DNA from: an uncultured Verrucomicrobia subdivision 3 bacterium
GTDB lineage: Bacteria > Verrucomicrobiota > Verrucomicrobiia > Limisphaerales > UBA11358
DNA: 64,000 nt
Reading direction: 5' to 3'
Assembly (NCBI GenBank): GCA_903872345.1
Contig: CAIQKM010000166.1
Coordinates: 1-64,000 of the forward strand
Shown piece after piece: positions 27,574-35,671 of this stretch. Numbering within the stretch: the first letter of the stretch is position 1; each line of letters begins with the position of its first letter. The notes under the pieces were generated by a model. That model searched no databases, was not told where the DNA came from, and worked only from the letters and a program-made list of their open reading frames with translations. The translations under genes and the position numbers were made by a program.

Positions 27574-30500
27574 TTATGGGGTCAGCCAGCGCAGCAGGTT
27601 TTCCGCATCAAACTGCCCGGCCAGATCCGCCAGCCCCTGGGCCACTTGCGGGTCGTGTTCTTTTACCCGTTCAATCAATAGCATTACCTGATCAAAATCA
27701 GCGACCACCACCGCCGTGTGCAATTGCCGGCGCAGATCATCCGGCAGGCGCCGAACCGCTTCCGTGCTCAACGGAGCGATGGGCGGGTAACGGCCGGCCG
27801 TCCCCCCGTCCGCCGGCCGGAAAACCGGCTGGCCTCCGAGCAGGATACGAATCTTGTCCAGCAGCTCCAAGTCGCGAAACGGCTTGGCTACGAAATCATC
27901 CGCGCCCGCCGCCAGGGCCGCCAGCCGGTCTTCTTCGAAGGCGGCGGCGCTGACGCTGATGATTTTGATGCGCGCACCCGCCAGCCCGCTGCGAAGCTGG
28001 CGGATCGCGTCGTACCCGTTCATCTCCGGCATGCGCGTGTCCATCAGGACCAACCGCGGCTCCCAGGCCGGACAAAGATCAAGGGCCTCCCGGGCGCCGG
28101 CCACCGCCCGGACTTCAAAGCCGGCGGACTGCAACAGTTGAACCAGCACTTCCCGGTTGTCGGCAATATCATCCACCACCAGCGCCCGGCAGGCCGCAAT
28201 TTCCGGGGGCATGGGCAACACCGGCACATCGGTCCGGCCCGCCGGCGAAGCCACCCCGGCCAGCGGATTCACGGGGATCTCCAGGCGGAACGTACAGCCT
28301 TTGCCCGGCGCGCTTTGCACCGTCAGGTCTCCGCCCAGCAGCCGGGCGCACTGACGGCTGATGGCCAGCCCCAACCCGGTGCCCACATGGGAAGCCTTGC
28401 CGGTGCTGGTCTGTTCGAACTTTTTAAACAGCTTGGGCAGCTCCTCTGCGGAAACACCCGGGCCGGTATCGCGAACCTCCAGCACCAGCCGGAACTGCCC
28501 GTCGGCGGCCGGCCCGATCATGGCGGTCCGGAGCTGCACCCAACCCACGTCGGTAAACTTGATCGCATTATCCAGCAGGTTCGCCAGCATCTGATGCAGT
28601 TTTTCCTGATCCGCCCAGACATGGCGCACCAGACCGGGGTTGCGCACGAAAAACAGAGTGATTTGTTTGCTTTCCGCCCGCGGCCGGTAGAGCTGTTCGA
28701 GATCATCCAGGAGATTGAACAGGTCGAAGGCAATGGCCCGGACGGTGAGGCGTCCGGATTCAATCTTGGAAAGCTCCAGGATGTTGTTGATGAGCGCCAG
28801 CAAATGCTCGCCGCTGCGGTTGATGGTCTCCAGTTTCCGCCGGACCTCGGCGGGCAGGCTGGCATCCCGGCGCAACAGATTCGCGTAACCCAGAATCGCA
28901 TTCATGGGCGTGCGGATTTCGTGGGACATGTTGGCCAGAAAATCCGTCTTGGCCCGGTTGGCCGTTTCCGCCTCCTCTTTCGCAAACTCCAACTGCTCCG
29001 CCGCCTTGCGATCCGTGATGTCTTGCAACGCCCCGTGAACTTCCACCACCTTGCCATCCTGCACCGTGGCCCGCCCCATGGTGCGCACCCATTTGCGATT
29101 GCCTTTGGCCGTCACGATTTCCAGCTCCAGATCGTAGCCTTTCCCGGTGGCCATGATCTCCTTCACCGCCTGCTCGATGAGCGGGCGGGAATCCGCATGA
29201 TAAAAATCCAGCGCCCGTGCAACGTCCATCGGCGCGTGCGGATCCGTTTCGTGAATCAGCGCCGTTTCCTCCGTCCAGCTTACCCGCAGGGTCTTTGGAT
29301 TGAATTCCCAGGCGCCAATATGCGCCATGGCGCTCATTTCCCGCATGATCTCCTCGTTGCGCAGTAATTCCTTTTCCGTGCGCTTGCGCTCCGTGATCAC
29401 ATCAAACACCGCCACAAAATAACCCGGCTGCGGGCAGTAAACCGAAATGGAATACCAGTCCGCCAACGCCTCGACAAAGACTTCAAATCGCTCCGGTTTG
29501 CCGTGTTTGGCCACCCGGCCATAGACTTCCAGCAGATCAGTATCCGACTCCCGGATGCCAGGGACCAACTCCGACACCCGCCGGCCTTCCACCGCCTTAA
29601 GTCCGGTCAAGGTGTAAAACGCCTCATTCACCTTAAGATATAAAAAATCCCACGGCTGCCCCTCTTGGTAAATCATCTGGCAATAGGCAAACCCATTCAA
29701 CATGTTATGGAACAGCGACCGGTAAACCTGCTCGCTTTCCGCCAACGCATCCGAGATTTTTCTTAATCCGGTGACATCCTCTTTGAAGGCGATGAAATGC
29801 GTGATTTTTTCACCGCCGTCGCCGCGCACGGGCGTGATGATCATCCGCTCGTAATAAAGAGATCCGTCCTTCCGGCAATTAACCAATTCCCCCCGCCAGA
29901 CATTGCCCGTCAGGATCGTTCTCCACAAGTTGCGGTAAAACTCATCCGTCTGCTTGCCGGACTTCAAGATGCGTGGATTCTTGCCGATCACTTCTTCCAA
30001 AGCATAACCGGTCAGCTGTGAAAAACCGGAATTCGCCCAGACCAGATTGCCCTTCTCGCTGGTGATGGCCACGCCATGGGAGGTAGCTTCCACCGCCGTC
30101 ATCAGCAAGCGCACCTGCTCCTCGCTTTTTTTGCGCCGGCTGACGTCATGCACCACCGAAATCATGCAAGGTTCGTTTTGAACTACGATCGGTTCCGCCG
30201 AAACTGACACCCGAATCAAGTCTCCATGCTTGCGGCGGAGGGTCATTTCAAAGTCCCGCAGAAACCCCTGCTCCTCAAGCAACGCCTTGAAACGGTGCTG
30301 ATCCTGCGGATCCACAAAGAAGTTCAACTGAATGGAAGTGCGGCCGACCACCTCCTCCCGGGTGTAGCCAAACATCGCCAGCCATTTATCACTCGGCTCA
30401 ATGAACAAGCCGTCCGCCAAGCGACTGATCAGCACGCCGTCCGGACTGGCGCGAAAGGCTTTGGCCAGCTTCTCCTCACTGTTGCGCATCTCTTCCAGCG

Positions 30501-30921
30501 CCTTGAGACGGGTTTCACTTTCCCGGGATAGCTCCTCATTTGCCCGTGCCAGCGCCGCCGTCCGCTCCCGCACCTGTTTTTCCATCCGATCCCGGCTGCG
30601 CCGGTACATTTCCGCCACCACACTGATAAACAAATTGTTCGCGACAAACAGGGCCATCGCCACCAGATCGGCACCGGTGGCCGGTCCCGCCGGCAGGATG
30701 CAAAAATAAACCAAGGCCACGGACGCCACCGTGGCCAGCACGCCCATCTCCAAACCCGACATCAGCGACACCACCATGACCGTCGGGAAAAACAAAATGT
30801 AGGGCGGCAGATGATCACCCACCAGCCGGACCATTCCGGCGCGCAAATAGTAAGCCGCCACCACCGCTGCCAAGGCGATGGGATAACGGTAAATGCGCCG
30901 CGTCATCTTGGTCAGCACCAT
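27574..30921 (-). CDS. Hybrid sensor histidine kinase with four PAS-like domains
   Basis: The 1115-residue protein begins with a four-helix membrane block (about 10-105) resembling DUF4118. Then come a coiled coil (112-160), PAS1 (150-262), PAS2 (270-385), PAS3 (395-512), PAS4 (525-636), HisKA with His667 in MSHEIRTPM, an ATPase domain (770-885, GTGLGLA) and a receiver (913-1030, Asp961 in LMDTRMPEM). The last 65 residues form a helical segment without the HxxKG motif of an Hpt domain. The PAS blocks suggest redox, light or small-molecule sensing, but no ligand is evident. It heads a three-gene signalling unit with the neighbours on each side. Confidence 0.92.
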   Translation of the reverse strand: MVLTKMTRRIYRYPIALAAVVAAYYLRAGMVRLVGDHLPPYILFFPTVMVVSLMSGLEMGVLATVASVALVYFCILPAGPATGADLVAMALFVANNLFISVVAEMYRRSRDRMEKQVRERTAALARANEELSRESETRLKALEEMRNSEEKLAKAFRASPDGVLISRLADGLFIEPSDKWLAMFGYTREEVVGRTSIQLNFFVDPQDQHRFKALLEEQGFLRDFEMTLRRKHGDLIRVSVSAEPIVVQNEPCMISVVHDVSRRKKSEEQVRLLMTAVEATSHGVAITSEKGNLVWANSGFSQLTGYALEEVIGKNPRILKSGKQTDEFYRNLWRTILTGNVWRGELVNCRKDGSLYYERMIITPVRGDGGEKITHFIAFKEDVTGLRKISDALAESEQVYRSLFHNMLNGFAYCQMIYQEGQPWDFLYLKVNEAFYTLTGLKAVEGRRVSELVPGIRESDTDLLEVYGRVAKHGKPERFEVFVEALADWYSISVYCPQPGYFVAVFDVITERKRTEKELLRNEEIMREMSAMAHIGAWEFNPKTLRVSWTEETALIHETDPHAPMDVARALDFYHADSRPLIEQAVKEIMATGKGYDLELEIVTAKGNRKWVRTMGRATVQDGKVVEVHGALQDITDRKAAEQLEFAKEEAETANRAKTDFLANMSHEIRTPMNAILGYANLLRRDASLPAEVRRKLETINRSGEHLLALINNILELSKIESGRLTVRAIAFDLFNLLDDLEQLYRPRAESKQITLFFVRNPGLVRHVWADQEKLHQMLANLLDNAIKFTDVGWVQLRTAMIGPAADGQFRLVLEVRDTGPGVSAEELPKLFKKFEQTSTGKASHVGTGLGLAISRQCARLLGGDLTVQSAPGKGCTFRLEIPVNPLAGVASPAGRTDVPVLPMPPEIAACRALVVDDIADNREVLVQLLQSAGFEVRAVAGAREALDLCPAWEPRLVLMDTRMPEMNGYDAIRQLRSGLAGARIKIISVSAAAFEEDRLAALAAGADDFVAKPFRDLELLDKIRILLGGQPVFRPADGGTAGRYPPIAPLSTEAVRRLPDDLRRQLHTAVVVADFDQVMLLIERVKEHDPQVAQGLADLAGQFDAENLLRWLTP

Positions 30922-30976
30922 TGCCTCCCGCGGATATCTTCACCCCAGGCCAGCCCCGGTTGTTGATGGCAAAAAA

Positions 30977-31891
30977 TCATAGTGTTTGGCGGTACTGTTT
31001 AAGCCGCCGGTTGAATACCGGTGCGCACCGCTGGCTCACCGGCACCGGTTCCGTCAGATCCTTTAGCCGGAGCAGGATTTTTCCCTCGGCCTTGTCCACC
31101 TGTTCGAGAAACGCCAGATTGATAACCGCCTGCCGATGTACCCGCACAAATTGATGTTCCGGCAGCTCCCGTTGCCAGCTCACCAGCGATTTGCGAATCA
31201 GCATGTGCTGGTCCCGGCCCCAGTAAGCCTTCGAGTATTCACCGTAAGCCAGGAACAACCGGACCTCGGATAATTTTATGAGCTGCTGCCGGTCGGCGTC
31301 TTTGGCCAGAAACGCGGCTGGCCCGTGCAAGTTGGGAGAACCTTTGGCGGGATAAAGCCGCTGCCGGACCTGCTCCAGAATATGACCGGCCCGGGCGGCC
31401 ACGTTGGAAGCGGGCAGACTGATTTCAGAATTCCGGGCGGAAGGATTTTGCAGGTCGTAAATGATGCCGGAAAAATAGCTCACGGCCGCCTCGATCCGGG
31501 AGGTTTCCCGCTCCTTTTTTTTGTGCTGCAACGCCAGCCGGGCATTGACCGCTGCCAGAATTTCCGAAAGCCGCGCCGGTTTGTTGAGAAAATCATCGGC
31601 CCCGAGATTCATCGTCCGGCGGATTTGTTCGCGATCCGTACAACCGCTCAGGAAGATCACCGGAATCTCGCCGAGCTTTTCATCATGTCGCAAGGCGGAA
31701 ACCACGCCCTGGCCATCCATCCCGGGCATGTCGAGATCGCACAGAATCAAATCCGGCGCATCCGCCGCAGCCATGGCGAGACCCGTGCCGCCATTGGAGG
31801 CGCTGGTTACTTCGTTGCCCTGCCGCCGTAAAAATTCGCCGACCATCTGGCAGGTATGGGCATCATCGTCAATGATGAGTATTCTGGCCAT
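30977..31891 (-). CDS. REC-LytTR response regulator
   Basis: Residues 1-120 are a receiver domain (Asp52 in LILCDLDMPG, Lys in LNKPARL near 101). A linker of about 80 residues precedes a LytTR DNA-binding domain (about 205-300) with VRLFLAYGEYSKAYW and FVRVHRQAVINLAFLEQV. LytTR regulators bind pairs of short direct repeats upstream of targets. I place the start at ATG 31891; the frame is open to 31945. It is 55 bases upstream of the hybrid kinase gene and is probably one of its outputs. Confidence 0.92.
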   Translation of the reverse strand: MARILIIDDDAHTCQMVGEFLRRQGNEVTSASNGGTGLAMAAADAPDLILCDLDMPGMDGQGVVSALRHDEKLGEIPVIFLSGCTDREQIRRTMNLGADDFLNKPARLSEILAAVNARLALQHKKKERETSRIEAAVSYFSGIIYDLQNPSARNSEISLPASNVAARAGHILEQVRQRLYPAKGSPNLHGPAAFLAKDADRQQLIKLSEVRLFLAYGEYSKAYWGRDQHMLIRKSLVSWQRELPEHQFVRVHRQAVINLAFLEQVDKAEGKILLRLKDLTEPVPVSQRCAPVFNRRLKQYRQTL

Positions 31892-32198
31892 AGTTCCGAT
31901 TGACGACAGGCCGGCAGAACAGCCTGTCGGTTTGTCTCCCGGCACACGTTACTCTGATTAAACCAATGCTGACTGGGTATGGTGTGCGTTAATAGAGACT
32001 GCGGCAAGAATGTCAATCTGTACTCCCATTGGGAAGCAAAAACCGGAAAAAAGAAAAACTGCAAGGCAAAATGGCCGTGCAGTTTACACCGCTTCCTTCG
32101 GAGGCTGACGATTGACGAGGAAAAGCAGATTTATTCAACCCGAAAACCAGAGGATTTGTGGCTTTCAAATCCGCTGCCCTGATATTTCCGGTTCCGAA

Positions 32199-32819
32199 TC
32201 ATTGTTCGATATTCAAGTCCCCATTGGCCGTCAATGGCAGGCCATCGGGATCCGGAAAGGCCTGATACATCATCCGGCCAAAGTCGGAAATTTGCAGGAA
32301 CCAAGTATATTTCAGACTGCTGTTGCCGAGGGCCGGCAGCACCATGGATGCCCGGTCATCGGCGGCCAATGCCTGTTTAAGATTCATGCCGACGGCGGCT
32401 TGCAGCAAGGGATGTTGCCCGGCGGCATCATCCGACCGGGCGGCGGTATCATTCTGAGCCGCCCCGGCATTAATCAGGGCCGGGGCATCCGCCAGCACCT
32501 TGGACTCCACCTGCCACCAGGAAACCGTGGCCACCATCATATCCACCAGCATGAAAACCAGCAGGCCAATCAGAAGCGTCCAGACGGCGCGCGAGAACCA
32601 CGCCGTCGCCCGGGAGGCATCACGTGCGCTGAGATTCGGGTCAAAGGGCAGCACCGGCGCCCGACCGGTCACAAAGCAGCCAAAGTTATGGTATAGGGCG
32701 GCGTTGCTCTGAATAATCCCATGGGTATGCACATTCGTGCCACCCGTCACCGAATAATGAGACTCCCGAACCGATGTGAACCGACCCCCGTCTGTTTTTC
32801 TGGTAATGAGATTTAACAT
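32199..32819 (-). CDS. One-helix membrane protein of unknown function
   Basis: I do not recognise it. Residues about 78-98 (WTLLIGLLVFMLVDMMVATV) form one strong membrane helix. The 70 residues before it are polar and probably cytoplasmic; about 108 residues follow and are probably outside. No signal peptide or catalytic motif is seen. The start codon lies in the 3' arm of a perfect hairpin (32817-32871). It precedes the LytTR regulator gene on the same strand, 307 bases away. Confidence 0.6.
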   Translation of the reverse strand: MLNLITRKTDGGRFTSVRESHYSVTGGTNVHTHGIIQSNAALYHNFGCFVTGRAPVLPFDPNLSARDASRATAWFSRAVWTLLIGLLVFMLVDMMVATVSWWQVESKVLADAPALINAGAAQNDTAARSDDAAGQHPLLQAAVGMNLKQALAADDRASMVLPALGNSSLKYTWFLQISDFGRMMYQAFPDPDGLPLTANGDLNIEQ

Positions 32820-32871
32820 ATCGTTCCTGCGAGCACCATACGCCGGCTGGCGCGAAGGCTGGAACGATATG
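32817..32871 (-). promoter_or_regulatory. Hairpin sequestering the start of the 206-aa gene
   Basis: On the minus strand, CATATCGTTCC (32871-32861) pairs perfectly with GGAACGATATG (32827-32817), an 11-bp stem. The second arm contains the AGGA-like ribosome site and the ATG itself. In the mRNA this would block initiation unless opened, so translational control is plausible. The 33-base loop holds a smaller GC-rich hairpin. Confidence 0.5.
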
Positions 32872-33062
32872 CATTGACCGATGGGGACTTTGCAGCGAAC
32901 GACGGGATTACACTAATTCATAACGGTTTACACCTGTTTTTTAAGGTTTACATATTGCTTTTTTCAGGTTGAAAATACCACTATTCAGGATTTTCATCCA
33001 AATTGACAGGGGCGGTTGCCAGCCGAAGATAAGGTGATGAATTTGGCTTCGTTCAACGGCGG
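32872..33062. other. Intergenic gap after the Bat operon
   Basis: An AT-rich stretch with no gene and no clear intrinsic terminator for the minus-strand Bat operon. It includes two TTTACA motifs (32927, 32946) that could be promoter or regulator elements for the 206-aa gene. Nothing firmer can be said. Confidence 0.3.
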
Positions 33063-33854
33063 TTAATTGATCTTGGAACTTCCCGGCGGAACGACGACTG
33101 CCGGCCACGGCGGCAGCTCATCCTCCGCGATAAACCAAAGCTGATCCTGCGCCACCCAGCCGGTTTCATCATTGGCCGTGCGGACAAAATAATATTTCCC
33201 GCGCACCGACCGGCACCGCACCAGCTCCCCGGCCGCAAACCGTGAACGCACCTGCGCCGTCTGGGTCGGCGTCTGGCGCAGCGGCACATTGGCCTCCCGG
33301 ATCACCGCCAGTTTGGTGCGGCCATGAATTCCCGCCAGCGCCGGCAGGGTCAGGACGAACGTCCCCAACGCCACCGCCGCCAGCAATTGCGGCCAGACCG
33401 ATTTACGCCACCGGAAAACCACCGGCAACAAAACCAGCGCCACCGCCAGCCACAAACTGGCCGCCGCCAGCCCTGCCCACAGATTCACCGGCAGCCACGT
33501 GGAATATTTTTCCGTCCACGTCAGTGAAAGCTCCGAAAATTGCCCCAAACCGTCCACAAACCGCAGACTCGCCGCCGCATTCGTCTGGTACGGATTGAGC
33601 CACAGCGCCCGCTGCCACGCCAGCACCGCCTCGCCGGGGTGCCCCGCCTGCCAGGCTGCGTCGCCAAAATTATGCCACGCCTCCGCCGACGGCGCGCGCC
33701 TGAGTTCGCCTTGGAAAAACCGCGCGGCATTCGTGAACTGGCCGGCCAAATACGCCGTCCGCCCCGGCACGAACACGTCTTCCGCCCCTCGCGCCGGCAC
33801 CACGCCCAGCAGTGCGGATACGACCGCAAACCAAATGCAAATGCGTTTTACCAT
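33063..33854 (-). CDS. BatE-like TPR/SH3 membrane protein
   Basis: A signal peptide (about 1-23, VVPARGAED) is followed by a TPR segment (YLAGQFTNAARFFQGEL, then AWHNFGDAAWQAGHPGEAVL), two membrane helices (about 125-145 and 155-175) and a C-terminal SH3-like domain (about 185-245, VRSRFAAGELVRCRSVRGKY). The order matches BatE proteins of Bacteroidota aerotolerance operons. The start ATG 33854 overlaps the batD stop by seven bases (ATGGTAA), showing coupled translation. The open frame extends far upstream but only as antisense to batD. Last gene of the operon. Confidence 0.82.
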   Translation of the reverse strand: MVKRICIWFAVVSALLGVVPARGAEDVFVPGRTAYLAGQFTNAARFFQGELRRAPSAEAWHNFGDAAWQAGHPGEAVLAWQRALWLNPYQTNAAASLRFVDGLGQFSELSLTWTEKYSTWLPVNLWAGLAAASLWLAVALVLLPVVFRWRKSVWPQLLAAVALGTFVLTLPALAGIHGRTKLAVIREANVPLRQTPTQTAQVRSRFAAGELVRCRSVRGKYYFVRTANDETGWVAQDQLWFIAEDELPPWPAVVVPPGSSKIN

Positions 33855-35671
33855 AGCCGCCTCCCCAGAATTTCCAGCAGTGCTTCCAGTTCCGGCTGCG
33901 CGGCCAGCAACGCTTCCGCCGACGGCGGCTCGTTCCGCAAATTCGCCCGTTCCACCGCCGCAAATAGCGTTCCCACCAGCACGTCTGCCGCCGGCCGCAC
34001 AACCTCCGCCGGCAACACCGCCAGAATATCGCCGCCCACGAGCGCCGCCGGATTCGCCGCCGTTTCCGGCGCGCACGCCTCGCGCAAGGCATTCACCCCT
34101 GCGCGGGCAAACGCCACCGCGTCCCGATTGCCCGCCGCCGAGCGCATGAGTTGACGCTGACGCCGCAGCCCGCGCCGCGCCTGCGCCTTGCGCACCACCT
34201 CCGGATGCGCCGCCAGATACCGCCGCCGTTTGTCCCAGTACCACAGCCCCGCCAGCACCAGCGCCGGCACCAGTTGTGCGCCCCAGAAACCCGCCCGCTG
34301 CTGCCATGGCCGCAGGCTTCCCGCAAAATGCACCGGTCGCGCCGACAACCCTGCGAGTGGCGTTTGCAATTCCTGGCCCGCCGCCGCCGGCAGATTGGTA
34401 TCCGCCGATTGAACCATCCCCGCCACCGGCGGCATCACCTGCACATTGATCGCGGGAATCGTCAGGTCCACATAAACACCCCGGTCCGGATCAAAATAGC
34501 AAAACGGTATGGACGGCGTGGACAGTAGTCCGGCCCGCTGCGGAATCAGTGTGTACCGGAAAATATTGCTGCGCTGCTGTTCGATGAGAATCGCCGGCGT
34601 CTTGTCCGGTACCGGCGGAAACGCCTGCCAGTCCGGGCCCTCCGGACACTTCGGCGGCACCAAACGGCCGAGGTTGCCTTCTCCCGCCACCGTCACCGTC
34701 AAATCCATTGGATCCCCCGCCCGCACCGGCTGCGGCGCCGCCACCGGTTGCATCACAGTGAACCGGCCGATCAACCCCGTAAATCCCGGCAGCGCCCCCT
34801 TGGGCAAATGCTGCACATGCACCACCGCCGGCAGTGATTCATACAGCGGCTGGTAACCTGTAAAAGTGTTTTGCAACGACCCCGGCCCGGGCCGCCGCAC
34901 CACCATCGCCTGCGCCACCAATTTCAAATCCCCTTCCCGCACCGGCACCACCGCAATGTTGTCAATCAAAGCGGACACCTGCTGACCGTCATAATCCCGC
35001 ATCGCCCGCCGCTGTCCCCCGGGAGACGAGTCGCAAATGAAATCATCGCCCTCGCCCTTCAGGCTGCCCAGACCGTAGATGCTGTTATCGCCCGGGTCCA
35101 GCGCCGCCACCGGCACGGATATTTTCTGTCCGATATAAAATTTGCCCGCCGGCACCTCCACCTGCACCCGGGGCGCCCGCACCGCGCCCGCCGCGCCCGC
35201 CGGCAATACCGTGAGCGTCTTCGCCGGCACCGGCACGGCCCGGCTGTTTGCGCTGAGGGTGAACGCGGGAATCGTAAACGTTCCCGCCGTCCGGGCCGTC
35301 ACCCAGTAAATAAACGTGGTGCGAAACTGCATGCCCAGGTTGTTAAAACCGATCGTGTGACCGCTGCCGCCCGCCCGGATTTCCAACTCCGGCGGCGCCA
35401 CCAGCTTTTCCGGCGGCGCCGTGGACTCCGGACTGGCCGTAACCACCAGCCGAAAGATCACCGGCTGGCCCACCGTCACCACCGGCGAATCAAACTCCGC
35501 ATCCGCCGTCACCCCCCCTTCCGCCGCCCCCATCCGGACCAACTGCGAAATGATCGGATCCAGCGGCGTGTTCGCCGCATTCCCCGGCGGCCCCTGCGCA
35601 CGCAACGGCAAGTCGCCCGCCAGCCACAGCAGGGTCGCCACCGCAAATACGTTGTAAACGCGTGTTTTCAT
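33848..35671 (-). CDS. batD: BatD-like exported protein
   Basis: A signal peptide (about 1-26, cleavage after LRAQ) precedes a long beta-rich extracytoplasmic part typical of BatD (PF13584): VTVGQPVIFRLVVTASPEST, then VTARTAGTFTIPAFTLSANS. A membrane helix lies near 455-472 (FWGAQLVPALVLAGLWYW), followed by a helical cytoplasmic tail of about 130 residues that is Ala-rich. Its start ATG shares one base with the stop of the preceding gene (TGATG). It probably interacts with BatA/BatB in the envelope. Confidence 0.88.
   Translation of the reverse strand: MKTRVYNVFAVATLLWLAGDLPLRAQGPPGNAANTPLDPIISQLVRMGAAEGGVTADAEFDSPVVTVGQPVIFRLVVTASPESTAPPEKLVAPPELEIRAGGSGHTIGFNNLGMQFRTTFIYWVTARTAGTFTIPAFTLSANSRAVPVPAKTLTVLPAGAAGAVRAPRVQVEVPAGKFYIGQKISVPVAALDPGDNSIYGLGSLKGEGDDFICDSSPGGQRRAMRDYDGQQVSALIDNIAVVPVREGDLKLVAQAMVVRRPGPGSLQNTFTGYQPLYESLPAVVHVQHLPKGALPGFTGLIGRFTVMQPVAAPQPVRAGDPMDLTVTVAGEGNLGRLVPPKCPEGPDWQAFPPVPDKTPAILIEQQRSNIFRYTLIPQRAGLLSTPSIPFCYFDPDRGVYVDLTIPAINVQVMPPVAGMVQSADTNLPAAAGQELQTPLAGLSARPVHFAGSLRPWQQRAGFWGAQLVPALVLAGLWYWDKRRRYLAAHPEVVRKAQARRGLRRQRQLMRSAAGNRDAVAFARAGVNALREACAPETAANPAALVGGDILAVLPAEVVRPAADVLVGTLFAAVERANLRNEPPSAEALLAAQPELEALLEILGRRLW

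Noticed and set aside
31979-32182. 67-codon frame in the gap before the LytTR regulator
   Set aside because: No ribosome site, no recognisable pattern, and it lies in a probable promoter region.
33855-34307. N-terminal extension of the BatE-like gene
   Set aside because: The extension is a Gly/Ala-rich out-of-frame reading of batD. The signal peptide at 33854 marks the true start.
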